This document shows positions 42,866 to 53,203 of a stretch of DNA of 64,000 bases, piece by piece. The DNA is from Halorhabdus tiamatea SARL4B. GTDB lineage: Archaea; Halobacteriota; Halobacteria; Halobacteriales; Haloarculaceae. The position numbers and the translations under genes were made by a program. Under the pieces are notes generated by a model. It was not told the origin of the DNA. It searched no databases and was given only the letters and a program-made list of their open reading frames with translations. The stretch lies in assembly GCF_000470655.1 (NCBI RefSeq), contig NC_021921.1:1674001-1738000 (forward strand), written 5' to 3'. Within the stretch, counting starts at the first letter, position 1. The number at the start of each line of letters is the position of its first letter.

Positions 42866-44554
42866 ATGGTATCGACCGCGACAGCCGACGCGGACGCCAG
42901 ACGCGTCCTCGGCATCGAGGGGACCGCCTGGGCCGCGAGCGCGGCCGTCTACGACGTCGAGGCCGACGACGTCACGATCGAGACGGACGCCTACGAACCC
43001 GACAGCGGCGGGATCCACCCGCGGGAAGCCGCCGAACACATGCGCGAGGCGATCCCGCAGGTCGTCGAGCAGGCGCTCGACATCGCTCGCGAGCAGGCCG
43101 CCGACGCGGGCGAAGACCCCGAGGAGTCGCCGGTCGACGCCGTCGCCTTCTCCCGCGGTCCGGGCCTCGGCCCCTGTCTGCGGATCGTCGCGACGGCCGC
43201 CCGAGCGCTGGCCCAGCGGCTTTCCGTCCCGCTGGTCGGCGTCAACCACATGGTCGCCCACTTGGAGATCGGTCGCCACCGCTCGGGCTTTTCCGCGCCG
43301 GTCTGTCTGAACGCCTCCGGCGCGAACGCCCACGTTCTGGGCTATCGCAACGGGCGGTATCGCGTCCTCGGGGAGACGATGGACACCGGCGTCGGCAACG
43401 CCATCGACAAGTTCACCCGCCACCTCGGGTGGTCCCACCCCGGCGGGCCGAAGGTCGAGCAGCGCGCGAGCGAGGGCGAGTACGTCGACCTCCCCTACGT
43501 CGTCAAGGGGATGGACTTCTCCTTCTCGGGAATCATGAGCGCCGCCAAGCAAGCGATTGACGATGGGGAGGCAGTAGAGGACGTCTGCTATTCCCTGCAG
43601 GAAAACATCTTCGCGATGCTGACGGAAGTCGCGGAGCGCGCCCTCTCGCTGACGGACGCCGACGAACTCGTCCTGGGCGGCGGCGTCGGCCAGAACGACC
43701 GCCTCCGGGAGATGCTCGGCAAGATGTGCGACCAGCGTGGGGCCGATTTCTTCGCACCCGAACCGCGCTTCCTGCGTGATAACGCGGGGATGATCGCCGT
43801 CCTCGGCGCGAAGATGTACGACACGGGCGAGACGATCCCCGTCGAGGACTCCCGGGTCCGGCCGGACTTCCGGCCCGACGAGGTGGTCGTCACCTGGCGG
43901 TCCGGCGAGGCCGTCGGTTCGTGGGGCGGGTCGAGCGACGACGGGACGGTCGGTGCCCGGGACGGCGGAGGGGCCGGTGAGACCGTCCAGGGGGCCGAAG
44001 CGACCGTCACTGTCGAGGACGGGCGCGTCAGGAAGGAGCGCCATCCACGGACCTACCGCCATCCGACGCTCGACGAGCGCCTCCGCACGGAGCGGACGCG
44101 CGAGGAAGCCCGACTCACGAGCGAAGCGCGCCGCGTCGGCGTCCCGACGCCGGTCGTCCACGACGTCGATCCGAAGGAGGGTGTCCTGGTGTTCGAGCGC
44201 GTGGGCGAGCGGGATCTCCGTGAGGATTTGACCATCGATCGGGTTCGGGACGTCGGGCGACACCTGGCGACGATCCACGACGCGGGGTTCGTCCACGGCG
44301 ATCCGACGACGCGCAACGTCAGAGTTGCAGACGAACGAACGTTCCTCATCGACTTCGGACTGGGGTACTACACCGATCACGCCGAAGATCACGCGATGGA
44401 CCTCCACGTCCTCGCCCAGTCGCTTGCCGGGACAGCCGACGATGCTGAACCCCTCCAGGAGGCCGCCGAAGACGCTTATCGCGACGCGAGCGAGCGGGGT
44501 GAGCAGGTCCTGGATCGACTTCGCGAGGTCGAGGGCCGGGGTCGGTATCAGTGA
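42866..44554 (+). CDS. Kae1-Bud32 fusion: tRNA t6A synthase / KEOPS kinase
   Basis: 562 residues. Kae1 domain (about 11-345): FSRGPGLGPCLRI (96-108), metal ligands H128 and H132 in NHMVAHLEIG, NASGANAHVLGYRNGRYRVLG, and LGGGVGQNDRLR (about 270-281). A Gly-rich linker (about 350-375) leads to Bud32, a small atypical kinase: FVHGDPTTRNV (catalytic D479, N484 region) and LIDFGLG (D496). The fusion is the KEOPS core that makes N6-threonylcarbamoyladenosine at tRNA position 37; the natural fusion is known in several archaea. Confidence 0.97.
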   Translation: MVSTATADADARRVLGIEGTAWAASAAVYDVEADDVTIETDAYEPDSGGIHPREAAEHMREAIPQVVEQALDIAREQAADAGEDPEESPVDAVAFSRGPGLGPCLRIVATAARALAQRLSVPLVGVNHMVAHLEIGRHRSGFSAPVCLNASGANAHVLGYRNGRYRVLGETMDTGVGNAIDKFTRHLGWSHPGGPKVEQRASEGEYVDLPYVVKGMDFSFSGIMSAAKQAIDDGEAVEDVCYSLQENIFAMLTEVAERALSLTDADELVLGGGVGQNDRLREMLGKMCDQRGADFFAPEPRFLRDNAGMIAVLGAKMYDTGETIPVEDSRVRPDFRPDEVVVTWRSGEAVGSWGGSSDDGTVGARDGGGAGETVQGAEATVTVEDGRVRKERHPRTYRHPTLDERLRTERTREEARLTSEARRVGVPTPVVHDVDPKEGVLVFERVGERDLREDLTIDRVRDVGRHLATIHDAGFVHGDPTTRNVRVADERTFLIDFGLGYYTDHAEDHAMDLHVLAQSLAGTADDAEPLQEAAEDAYRDASERGEQVLDRLREVEGRGRYQ

Positions 44555-44632
44555 GGGTCCCCGGACGCTGTGCCGAGCGGGTGCTCCGCCGTCTCCGAGC
44601 GACTCAAGTACCGGCGTTGCCCTACGTAGGGT

Positions 44633-46741
44633 GTGTCCCAGCAGGTTACGCAGGTCGATACGCTGTTCCTCCACGAGGACGGCGAGGACTTTCAGGTGGT
44701 CGTCGGGCGCGACGGCGAGCGCGTCCTCGGCGGTCGCCTGGAGGTCAAAGAGACCGAGGCAGGCCCGCGACCGGCCCGCCTCCGGATCAAGCGAGGCAGC
44801 CAGGAAGACCTCCGCAGCCCCGATCAGTTCGTGGAACTCGCCCGCCGAGCGGGGCGAATCCGGGTTTCCGAGCAGACCTCTCCCCGCGGTCGTCGCGTCG
44901 TCCGCGAGCTGCTCGACGCCTACCAGCTGGAGGCGAAGGTCGTCCGGACCTGCCGGTACTGCGCGTCAGCCGGCAAATACTCGCCGATCACGAGCGAGAC
45001 GGCGATCGACGCCGACGGCGAGGACATCTGCCCGGAATGCGCGATCGCGGAACTCGAACGCGAACTCGCCTACCACGGCGACGTGACCGGGACGGCCCGC
45101 GACCGGCTGGAAGAACTCCTGCTGGAGGTCCAGGACCTCGAGCGCATCGTCAACCTCCTCTCGGGCGAACTCGACCCAGAGTTGACGAAGTTCGACGAGA
45201 TCAGCGCGACGGTCGACGACATCGATCTGGTGCCGACGGACTCGTTGAACCTCCACCCGGGGATGCAACAGAAGCTGGAATCGCAGTTCGACGAACTCCT
45301 GCCCGTCCAGAGCCTCGCCGTCGAGCACGGCGTCACCGACGGGCAAGACCAGCTGGTCGTCTCGGCGACGGCGACCGGCAAGACGCTGATCGGCGAGATG
45401 GCCGGCATCGACCGCGTGCTCAACGGGAAAGGGAAGCTGCTGTTTCTCGTGCCCCTCGTTGCGCTGGCGAACCAGAAGTACCAGGACTTCAAGGCTGAGT
45501 ACGGCGACATCGCCGACGTGAGCCTCCGGGTCGGGTCGAGCCGGATCCGCGGCGACGGCGGCGGGTTCGATCCCAGCGCCGACATCATCGTCGGGACCTA
45601 CGAGGGGATCGACCACGCGCTGCGGGTCGGCCACGACCTCGGGGACATCGGGACGGTCGTCATCGACGAGGTCCACACCCTCGGTGAGGGCGAGCGCGGC
45701 CACCGGCTGGACGGTCTCATCTCGCGACTGAAGTACTACTGCGAGGAGGGCGGGCAGACGGCGGCCCGATCGAGCCGCTCCGGTGGAGGCGATGAACGGG
45801 GCGGCTCACCTTCGAGCGCCCAGTCGGGCGACACCCAGTGGATCTACCTCTCGGCGACCGTGGGCAACCCGGGATCGCTCGCCGAATCCCTGTCGGCCAA
45901 ACTCATCGAGTTCGAGGAACGCCCGGTTCCGATCGAGCGCCACGTCACCTTCGCCGACGACTACGAGAAGGTCGACATCGAGAACAAGCTCGTCAAGCGG
46001 GCCTTCGACACGAAATCCTCGAAGGGGTATCGCGGCCAGACGATCATCTTCACCAACTCCCGGCGGCGGTGTCACGAGATTTCCCGACGGCTGGAGTACT
46101 CTTCGGCCCCCTATCACGCCGGGCTGGACAACAAGCGCCGCGGCGAGGTCGAATCGCTGTTCGCCGATCAGGAGCTCTCGGCCGTGGTCACGACTGCGGC
46201 CCTCGCGGCGGGCGTCGACTTCCCGGCCTCCCAGGTCATCTTCGACTCGCTGGCGATGGGGATCGAGTGGCTGACCGTCCAGGAGTTCTCCCAGATGCTC
46301 GGGCGGGCTGGCCGGCCCGATTACCACGACAAGGGCACGGTGTATCTGCTGGTCGAACCCGACGGCGTCTATCACAACAGTCAGGAGATGACCGAAGACG
46401 AGGTCGCGTTCAAGCTGTTGAAGGGTGAGATGGAACCCGTCAGGAGTCGCTACGACGAGAGCGCGGCCGTCGAGGAGACACTGGCGAACGTCGTCGTCGG
46501 CGGGAGTGCCGCCAAGCGCCTCAACGACCGGATGCTCGGCGAAGTGCCGACCAAGCACGCCATCGGCAAGCTCCTGGAGTACGAGTTCATCGACGGGCTG
46601 GAACCGACGCCGCTGGGTCGGGCCGTCACGCGGCACTTCCTCTCGCCCGACCGGGCGTTCCTGTTGCTCGATGGCATCCGGAAGGGTAGAGATCCCTTCG
46701 ACATCGTCGCCGAAGTCGAGTTCGCCGACGAAGAGCTGTGA
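44633..46741 (+). CDS. DUF5814-containing DEAD/DEAH-box helicase
   Basis: 702 residues with a GTG start. An N-terminal domain includes a zinc ribbon C107-C110...C133-C136 (CRYC, CPEC). Helicase core: Q-like LLPVQSLAV (223-231), Walker A SATATGKTL (244-252), DEVH (345-348), LSATVGNP, and C-terminal-domain motif VI FSQMLGRAGRPDY. The architecture resembles Hel308-like SF2 helicases but with an archaeal-specific N-terminus. Its nucleic-acid role is unknown. It lies 78 bp after kae1-bud32 on the same strand. Confidence 0.9.
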   Translation: MSQQVTQVDTLFLHEDGEDFQVVVGRDGERVLGGRLEVKETEAGPRPARLRIKRGSQEDLRSPDQFVELARRAGRIRVSEQTSPRGRRVVRELLDAYQLEAKVVRTCRYCASAGKYSPITSETAIDADGEDICPECAIAELERELAYHGDVTGTARDRLEELLLEVQDLERIVNLLSGELDPELTKFDEISATVDDIDLVPTDSLNLHPGMQQKLESQFDELLPVQSLAVEHGVTDGQDQLVVSATATGKTLIGEMAGIDRVLNGKGKLLFLVPLVALANQKYQDFKAEYGDIADVSLRVGSSRIRGDGGGFDPSADIIVGTYEGIDHALRVGHDLGDIGTVVIDEVHTLGEGERGHRLDGLISRLKYYCEEGGQTAARSSRSGGGDERGGSPSSAQSGDTQWIYLSATVGNPGSLAESLSAKLIEFEERPVPIERHVTFADDYEKVDIENKLVKRAFDTKSSKGYRGQTIIFTNSRRRCHEISRRLEYSSAPYHAGLDNKRRGEVESLFADQELSAVVTTAALAAGVDFPASQVIFDSLAMGIEWLTVQEFSQMLGRAGRPDYHDKGTVYLLVEPDGVYHNSQEMTEDEVAFKLLKGEMEPVRSRYDESAAVEETLANVVVGGSAAKRLNDRMLGEVPTKHAIGKLLEYEFIDGLEPTPLGRAVTRHFLSPDRAFLLLDGIRKGRDPFDIVAEVEFADEEL

Positions 46742-46843
46742 CGCCGCTCGGTGCACCGGTCTTCGACGGGCAAGGGTGTCGGCCTGACGACCAGAGATAA
46801 AAACTTTTGCGGGAGACAGGGCAAGGTTCGAACAATCCCCTCC

Positions 46844-47974
46844 ATGCACAACCGAACACGGATCGGTGCCGTCCTCGCGGTCCTCGTCGCGATGAACGTC
46901 CTGTTCGTGGTGGCGATCCTGTGGGCGTACGGCGTCCTGCTGCCCGGGGTCGTCGCGGGCGCGATCGTCTTCGCACGTCACGGGACCGTACGTTTCGACC
47001 TCCTCCAGCTTCCCGTCTCGTGGTCGACTGTCGCCGTCCTCGTCGCCGGCTTCCTCGGGGCACAGCTGTACTACGGCTACAAGCGCGTCCTCGCACACAC
47101 CCAGCGCGGGCGCGAGGACGCGGATCACGCTGTCGCGGGGATCGTCCGGCGGCTGGCGATGACGGCCGACATTCCCGAACCCGGTGTCCGGGTCGTCGAC
47201 GCCGAGGAGCCGAGTTGCTATACGGTCGGCCGGTTCACCGACGCGACGATCGTGGTGACGACCGGATTGATCGAGCGACTCGACGCCGACGAACTCGCGG
47301 CCGTCCTCGCCCACGAAGTGGCCCACGTCGGAAACCGGGACGTGACGCTGATGACCGTCGCAACGCTGTTCTTAGAGATCGCCGAGCGAGCCTATCGTTC
47401 GGCACGACTCGCCCGCCGGGCGATCCAGTCGCCCGGTGACGTCTCCGTCCGTGGAAAGGTCGCCCTCTACTGGTTCCTCCCGCTGGTCGCGCTGACGTAT
47501 GTCTTCGTCGCGCCGATCCTGTGGCTCTTCCCGACCGTCGCCGACTGGGCGACGCGAACGCTTTCCCACGCCCGGGAGTACGCCGCCGACGCCGCGGCCG
47601 CCCACATCACCGGCCGACCGCTGGCGCTGGCGACCGCGCTCTCCTCGCTGACAGAATCGGGCCATCACACGCCCGAGCGAGACTTGCGGACGGCCACGAT
47701 GCAGGCGCTGTCGATCGTCCCGTCGCCGTTGATCGACAGTCGGGCAGTTCGATCAGTGCCGACGCCCGCCCGACCGCCGGACGACCGCGAGCGTCACGAC
47801 CGCTTGCGGGCGTGGCTCGAGGGCGAAACGCCCGGGGTCGAGGCGGGTGAGCAACGCAGCGGCGCAACGGGACACACCCACCCGCCGGTCGGCGAGCGGA
47901 TCCGCCGGTTACAGCAACTGGCCGCGGACGCCGAGCGGGAGGGTGGAACGGCTGAACGGAGGGGGAAGCGATGA
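46844..47974 (+). CDS. M48-family membrane metallopeptidase
   Basis: 376 residues. Two N-terminal membrane spans (about 8-45 and 60-75), then ELAAVLAHEVAHVGNRDVTL carrying the HEVAH zinc motif, further spans around residues 206-232, and the third ligand region in ATRTLSHAREYAADAAAAHI (the E of REYAAD). HtpX/Ste24-like, with a membrane-facing active site, suggesting quality control or protein maturation. It overlaps the next gene at GATGA (ATG 47971), so it is part of the DUF4129/DUF58 operon. Confidence 0.9.
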   Translation: MHNRTRIGAVLAVLVAMNVLFVVAILWAYGVLLPGVVAGAIVFARHGTVRFDLLQLPVSWSTVAVLVAGFLGAQLYYGYKRVLAHTQRGREDADHAVAGIVRRLAMTADIPEPGVRVVDAEEPSCYTVGRFTDATIVVTTGLIERLDADELAAVLAHEVAHVGNRDVTLMTVATLFLEIAERAYRSARLARRAIQSPGDVSVRGKVALYWFLPLVALTYVFVAPILWLFPTVADWATRTLSHAREYAADAAAAHITGRPLALATALSSLTESGHHTPERDLRTATMQALSIVPSPLIDSRAVRSVPTPARPPDDRERHDRLRAWLEGETPGVEAGEQRSGATGHTHPPVGERIRRLQQLAADAEREGGTAERRGKR

Positions 47975-49662
47975 CGGACGCCCGCCGCGCGCTGTTCGCG
48001 CTGGGTGCCGTCGTCTGTCTGATCGTCGTCGCGAGTGCGCTCCCGGCCGCCGACCCGCGGCTCGATCCGCCCGGGACCGACGGCGGGGACGTCGTCGCCG
48101 GGCAGTGGGATGCGGGCGAGCGCAACACGACCGATCCCGCCCAGCAGGCAGCCGATGCCAGTACTGACGAACAGCCGAGCGACGACGAGACGGACACCGA
48201 ACGCGATATCCAGGTCTCCGGGTCGCCGGTGCCGGGGACTCGCCTGACCGTCCGGACCGAGAGTCCCGATCCCTTCGACACGAACACGATCACCGTCGAC
48301 GACGACGTAGTCGGCGACACCGATCCGTTCGGAAACCTCGATGTCCCCGTCCCCTACGCCGAGGAGATGACGATCGGTATCCGGGGCGAGGAAACGAGTC
48401 GAACGGTAGACATCGAGACGAACGCGACGATCTACGAGCAGTCCCCAGCGGTCCCGAACGGGACGCTGTCGATCACCGCCAGCGTCGAGACGGAGCCAGT
48501 CCCCGGCGCGGTCGTGACTGTCGACGGTGAGCGGGCCGGCTCGACGGACAGCGAGGGAGACGCAACGGTCCCGTTGCCGCCCTCGGCAGGACCCGTCGAG
48601 ATCGGCGTCGAGCGGGGGCCAGTCACCGCCGAGCGGGTCGTGGACGTCCCCGACCCGACAGTCTCCTTCGCCACACCCATGCTGTTCCCCGGGTTCCCCG
48701 CGCACGTCGTCGTCTCGGCCGACGGCGCACCGGTCAGGGACGCACGCGTCGAGATCGGCGGTGAGTCGGCGGCCACGACTGGGGGCGACGGCAGGGCGAT
48801 GGTCTGGTTGCCGGTCGAAGATTCGGCGACCGTGCGGGCGACAGTCGGGACGGAATCGGCGACGACGACGGTCGGCAACCTGTACTTCCGGCTGGCGGCC
48901 GTGGTCGTGATCGTCCCCGGACTCGTCATCGGCGGCGTCCTGACGTACCTCAAACTCGCCGCGCTCCGGCAGCGCCGCCGTGCCGAAGGCGTCGTCGCCG
49001 TCTTCGTCGGACTCGCGGGTGTCCTCGAAGGACTGTCCGGCGCGATCGGTCGCCTGCGCCGTTCGCTCGCCGACTGGCCCAAGGCCGTCGCGTCGATCGG
49101 CCGTCCGTCGCTGTCCGGACTCGGCGGGTGGCGCTTGCCCGCCCTCGGAACGGCCATCGCGATGCCGTCGCTGGGTGGGATCGCGGCGTCACTGCCGTCG
49201 TTCGGCTCGCTGCGAGACGCCGTCAGCGGCTCGCCAAACAACTCCAGCACATCGAGTTTGGGCCCCAATCGGCTCGTCGCGTGGCTCAACGGCGACGAGA
49301 GCGAGGAAGCCGACGACGCCGTCGAAGAGCCCACAGACACGGACGAGCCCGCCGTCTCGCTCACCCCGAGAGAGGAGATTCGGGCGGCCTGGCACGCGTT
49401 CGTCGACCGGCTCGACGTGGGCCGCCGCGAGACAGTAACGCCCGGGACGGTCGCTCGCCGGGCCATCAGAGACGGGTTCCCCGCCGACAGCGTCCGGCGA
49501 CTCCTCGCGGTTGTGCGCGAAGTCGAGTACGGCGGGCGAGAGCCCTCACCCGATCGCGTCGCCAGCGCTCGGGCGGCGGCTGGCGATCTGATCACTTTCG
49601 AGGAGGACGAGGCGGACCCACCGAGAGCGGAGGACGGCTCGACAGGGGGGAGCGGGGAATGA
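47971..49662 (+). CDS. membrane protein with C-terminal DUF4129 domain
   Basis: 563 residues. N-terminal signal/anchor (about 6-26), an extracellular region with Ig-like or carboxypeptidase-regulatory-like repeats (GTRLTVRTESPDPF..., ITASVETEPVPGAVVTVDGE), one membrane helix near residue 310 (FRLAAVVVIVPGLVIGGVLT), then a cytosolic tail ending in a DUF4129 domain (REEIRAAWHAFVDRLDVG...TVARRAIRDGF...VRRLLAVVREVEYGG). DUF4129 usually accompanies transglutaminase or DUF58/MoxR systems. Stop and next start overlap (ATGA). Confidence 0.85.
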   Translation: MTDARRALFALGAVVCLIVVASALPAADPRLDPPGTDGGDVVAGQWDAGERNTTDPAQQAADASTDEQPSDDETDTERDIQVSGSPVPGTRLTVRTESPDPFDTNTITVDDDVVGDTDPFGNLDVPVPYAEEMTIGIRGEETSRTVDIETNATIYEQSPAVPNGTLSITASVETEPVPGAVVTVDGERAGSTDSEGDATVPLPPSAGPVEIGVERGPVTAERVVDVPDPTVSFATPMLFPGFPAHVVVSADGAPVRDARVEIGGESAATTGGDGRAMVWLPVEDSATVRATVGTESATTTVGNLYFRLAAVVVIVPGLVIGGVLTYLKLAALRQRRRAEGVVAVFVGLAGVLEGLSGAIGRLRRSLADWPKAVASIGRPSLSGLGGWRLPALGTAIAMPSLGGIAASLPSFGSLRDAVSGSPNNSSTSSLGPNRLVAWLNGDESEEADDAVEEPTDTDEPAVSLTPREEIRAAWHAFVDRLDVGRRETVTPGTVARRAIRDGFPADSVRRLLAVVREVEYGGREPSPDRVASARAAAGDLITFEEDEADPPRAEDGSTGGSGE

Positions 49663-50417
49663 GCGGTCTCGGGTCGCTACTCGACACGGTGGGCCGCTTT
49701 CGTCCCGAGAACCCGGAGCGCGTCGGCGTCGGCGTCGTCCTCGTCGGTGGGATTGCGGCCGTCCTGACGCTGCTCGTCGGGAGTTTCGTCGCTGTCTCGG
49801 GGACGTTGCTGGGCGTGTTACACTTCCTGGCAGTGTTGTTGCCGCTGATCGGGACGACCCTCGTTCTGGTGACGGCCTGGTGGGGGCTGAAAGGAGCGGT
49901 GACTGGGGAAACCCGACCCGACCCGCTGGTAGACGGTGAGCCGCCGGAACGTGGCAGCATTCGGTCGGTTCGAGACGTCTCCGCCGGGAATCCGATCGAT
50001 CAGGCGGCGACCGACCGGTATCGCTGTCAGCGCGACGAGGCCGCGACGGACGTCCGGGGCCGATTGCGCGACGGGGCGATCCGGACGCTAGTCACGAGCA
50101 GCGGCCTCGGGCGGGCAGCCGCTCGGGACGCGATCCGGACGGGCGAGTGGACCGACGACCCTGTTGCGGCCGCATTTCTCTCGCCGACAGTCGCTCTGCC
50201 TCCCGCCGAACGACTCCGCGGCGCGATCGACCCGGGTGCAGCGTACACCCGCCGGGTTCGACGGACGCTCACGGCGATCGAGGCGTTCGGCGCGGCGACG
50301 CCAGCCGGATCAGAGCAGACACCGTCCGGCCCAGAGCGGTCCGCCGAGACGGCGGGGACCACGGCGGAGAGCGGCACAGACAGCACGAATGCAGCCGTTC
50401 AGGAGGGGGCGCGATGA
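49659..50417 (+). CDS. DUF7269 family membrane protein
   Basis: 252 residues starting MSGLGSLLDTVGRFRPENPE. Two close membrane helices (about 22-46 and 50-75) are followed by a soluble domain with TDRYRCQRDEAATDVRGRLR and AIRTLVTSSGLGRAAARDAI. It lies between the DUF4129 and DUF58 genes with ATGA overlaps on both sides, the usual order in haloarchaea. Role unknown, presumably in the same complex. Confidence 0.83.
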   Translation: MSGLGSLLDTVGRFRPENPERVGVGVVLVGGIAAVLTLLVGSFVAVSGTLLGVLHFLAVLLPLIGTTLVLVTAWWGLKGAVTGETRPDPLVDGEPPERGSIRSVRDVSAGNPIDQAATDRYRCQRDEAATDVRGRLRDGAIRTLVTSSGLGRAAARDAIRTGEWTDDPVAAAFLSPTVALPPAERLRGAIDPGAAYTRRVRRTLTAIEAFGAATPAGSEQTPSGPERSAETAGTTAESGTDSTNAAVQEGAR

Positions 50418-51751
50418 CCGGGCGCACGGTCGATCGGGTCGGGCGCTCCGAGTCGGCGTTCGCGGCGACGCTACTCGTCGCCGGCATCGGATTCGTCGCC
50501 GGGAGTCCATTCCTGATCGTCGCCGCGACGGTCCCGCTTTGGTATGCCGCCGCGAGCGTCATCGGCACCCGGGAAGACGCGGAAATTCGCGCCCACCGTG
50601 AGATGGTCCGCAATGGCGACGGTTGCGATAGCGACGGGACGGCGACACGCGAGGAGCCGCTCACCGGTGATCCGGGTGACGTCGTTGCCGTCCGGACGAC
50701 CGTCGAGAACGTCGGCTCGGAGCCGATCGTCGACCTCCGGGCCGTCGACGGCGTCCCGACGGAACTCCCGGTCGTCGAGGGGACCCCCCGGGCCTGCGTG
50801 AGTCTCGACGCCGGCGAGACCGTGACCCTCGAGTACGACCTGGAACTCCAGCGCGGCGAGCACACCTTCGGTCCGGTGACCGCGCGGACGCTGGACCTCA
50901 CCGGGAGCGTCGTCGAGACCTGGGACGTCGCGGCGACCGGCGCGGACGCACTCAGTTGTGAGCCGCCCATCGAGTCGGTGCCGCTGCGTGATGGGGCGAA
51001 CGACTTCGCCGGCACGGTGCCGACCGACGACGGGGGCAGCGGCGTCGAGTTCTACGCCGTGCGAGACTACGAGCCGGGCGACGCCGTCGGCTCGATCGAC
51101 TGGCGTCGCTACGCGCGGACGAGAGAGTTGACGACCGTCGAGTATCGCGCCGAGCGGGCGACCCGGATCGTCTGTCTCGTCGACGCACGGCGCAACCAGT
51201 TCCGCGGGGCGTCCCGGGACCGACTCGCCGCGGCCGAACTGTCAGTCGACGCCGCCGAACGAACTGTCGACACCCTCGTCGAGGCTGGCCACCCGACCGG
51301 GGTCGTCGCCGTCGCCGACGACGACCACGCCGCCGTCCCGCCGGGAACCGACTCGGGGACCCGGGAAGCCGCCGCGACGTTGCTCGAGTCGGCACGAGCG
51401 AGCGAGCGCCTCACCAACGGACGCTTCTGGCACTTCGGCGTCTCCACGGACCCGTTCGGGGAGATCGAACCCTCCCTTCCCGGTGAAGCACAGCTCTATC
51501 TGTTCTCGTCGTTCGTCGACGACAGGCCGGTCGAACTGGTCGAGCGCCTCCGGACCCGGGGATACACCGTTCGCGTCGTCTCGCCGGACCCGATCGACGA
51601 CGACAGCCTCGAGAACCGGTTCGAGGCTCTCGTCCGCCGGACCCGCCTCGCCCGTGCCCGGTCTGCGGGGGCCCGCGTCGTCGACTGGGGCCGGACGCGA
51701 CCGCTCGGAGTCGTCCTGCAGAACGCGATCAGTGGGGTGAGAACACGATGA
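50414..51751 (+). CDS. DUF58 domain protein
   Basis: 445 residues. Two N-terminal membrane helices (about 15-45), an extracytoplasmic beta domain (VVAVRTTVENVGSEPIVDLR ...EYDLELQRGEHTFGP), then the DUF58 signature VEFYAVRDYEPGDAVGSIDW RRYARTRELTTVEYRAE (about 215-250), followed by a VWA-like fold. DUF58 proteins partner MoxR ATPases (here at 53204) and may assemble or modify membrane complexes. Starts by ATGA overlap. Confidence 0.92.
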   Translation: MTGRTVDRVGRSESAFAATLLVAGIGFVAGSPFLIVAATVPLWYAAASVIGTREDAEIRAHREMVRNGDGCDSDGTATREEPLTGDPGDVVAVRTTVENVGSEPIVDLRAVDGVPTELPVVEGTPRACVSLDAGETVTLEYDLELQRGEHTFGPVTARTLDLTGSVVETWDVAATGADALSCEPPIESVPLRDGANDFAGTVPTDDGGSGVEFYAVRDYEPGDAVGSIDWRRYARTRELTTVEYRAERATRIVCLVDARRNQFRGASRDRLAAAELSVDAAERTVDTLVEAGHPTGVVAVADDDHAAVPPGTDSGTREAAATLLESARASERLTNGRFWHFGVSTDPFGEIEPSLPGEAQLYLFSSFVDDRPVELVERLRTRGYTVRVVSPDPIDDDSLENRFEALVRRTRLARARSAGARVVDWGRTRPLGVVLQNAISGVRTR

Positions 51752-53181
51752 CGGCACGACACGATCGGGACGGGGACCACACGACAGTTACCCTGGATCC
51801 CCGGATTCCGGAACCGATCACCGCGGCGGTCGTGATCGCCGGGATCGCCGGCGTGCTGTCGCTTGCTGTTCACGACGCCCTCGCGATTCCAGGGGCAGTG
51901 CTCGGCATCGGGCTCGTCGTCGGAGTGGCCGGACTCACGGGCTCGTACTGGCGGATCGGGCTCACGACGGGATTGTTCGTCGCGATCGCCGGGAGTAGCG
52001 TCGGGCTGGTCGGTGTCGGCGTGACGGGAGCGGACCCGATGGCCGGTGTCCTGGCACTGGTGGCGATCGTGATCGGCGCTGGGGTCGGGCTGCTCACCGT
52101 CGACGGACTCACGCCACAGTCGGTCGGGCGCGGGGGAGTGGCAGCGATGTACGGCGCGGTCGCCGCGACGGTCTGGGCGACGGTGGGATTCGCCGTCGAG
52201 ACGGTCGGCGGGATCGGGGCGGCGGTGTCGGAACTGGTGTGGCTCGGCGGGACGGGCAGCCTCGGTCTCAGAGTCTCGATCGTCCTCGCCGCACTCGCAG
52301 TCGCGGCGAGTGCGTTCGCGATCCCGCCCGCCGCGCTCACTCGCCCGGAGACCCTCGGGCGGTATCGGACGGTCAGACGCCAGGCTACTGTCGCGCTCAC
52401 GCTCGTCGCAGTGGTCCTCGCCGGCGGGGCGTCCGTGAGTCGGTACGTCCCCGTGATGGCTGACGTCGTTGGGGCCCTCGCCGGGAGCGCCGTCGTTCGC
52501 GTGGCCCTCGCGGTCACGATCGCGACCGGGACCGCACTCGCGGCGGTCGGGGCGGTCCTCAGGCAGATGTGGTCGCGAGCGAGCACGCCGCCGAACTTCG
52601 CCGTGCCGATGCTCGCAGGCGCGCTCCTCGGCGTCGGCGGCTTCGTCGCCCTCGCAGTCTGGTTCGGCGTCGCGACGGGGGACGTGCTCTCCGTTCTGGT
52701 GGGTACTGCCCTGGTCCTGAGTGTCGGCGGCAGCTTCGCGTGGGCCCACGGTGTCGAACGTACCGACGATAGGGCGGGCGCGGCGCTCTCCGCCGCGGCG
52801 ACGATCGCCGTCGCGATCGCGCTGGGGATCGGCGGGCTCGTGACCGGTGCGGACGTCGAACTCGAACGCGGGTTCAGCGTGGCGACCGCACTCGAAGCGA
52901 CCGCAGCGCTGGCCCTGTTCGCCACGGCCGCGTTCGTCACCGACGTCGGCAAGTACGGTCGAACCCTCGGCTGGGACGTCGGTCGCGACGGAGCCAGGCC
53001 CCTCCCGCAGTTCGTCCGCGTGGGCTGGAGTGGGGCGATCGTCGTCGTGGGGTTCGTGGTCGCGACCATCGGGTTCGTCGCCGCGGCGCTGTTCGCACCT
53101 GTCCTCTCGGCCCCGGCGATGCTGGCCGTGGTTCTCGCGCTCGGGGCGATCCTGCTCGGAAGCTGGCTACTGTTCGCCTGA
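51748..53181 (+). CDS. DUF7519 family polytopic membrane protein
   Basis: 477 residues, about 13 hydrophobic segments, rich in Gly, Ala and Val, for example AAVVIAGIAGVLSLAVHDAL. It is the last gene of the DUF58 operon, starting by ATGA overlap. No catalytic motif is visible. It is convergent with moxR, 22 bp apart. Confidence 0.83.
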   Translation: MTARHDRDGDHTTVTLDPRIPEPITAAVVIAGIAGVLSLAVHDALAIPGAVLGIGLVVGVAGLTGSYWRIGLTTGLFVAIAGSSVGLVGVGVTGADPMAGVLALVAIVIGAGVGLLTVDGLTPQSVGRGGVAAMYGAVAATVWATVGFAVETVGGIGAAVSELVWLGGTGSLGLRVSIVLAALAVAASAFAIPPAALTRPETLGRYRTVRRQATVALTLVAVVLAGGASVSRYVPVMADVVGALAGSAVVRVALAVTIATGTALAAVGAVLRQMWSRASTPPNFAVPMLAGALLGVGGFVALAVWFGVATGDVLSVLVGTALVLSVGGSFAWAHGVERTDDRAGAALSAAATIAVAIALGIGGLVTGADVELERGFSVATALEATAALALFATAAFVTDVGKYGRTLGWDVGRDGARPLPQFVRVGWSGAIVVVGFVVATIGFVAAALFAPVLSAPAMLAVVLALGAILLGSWLLFA

Positions 53182-53203
53182 TGAACGAGCCCTCGGAAGC
53201 TGG

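Noticed and set aside
42038-44674. 878-aa minus-strand gene antisense to the SDR and kae1-bud32 genes
   Set aside because: A mirror of GC-rich coding sequence in the antisense frame; the plus-strand genes have intact catalytic motifs.
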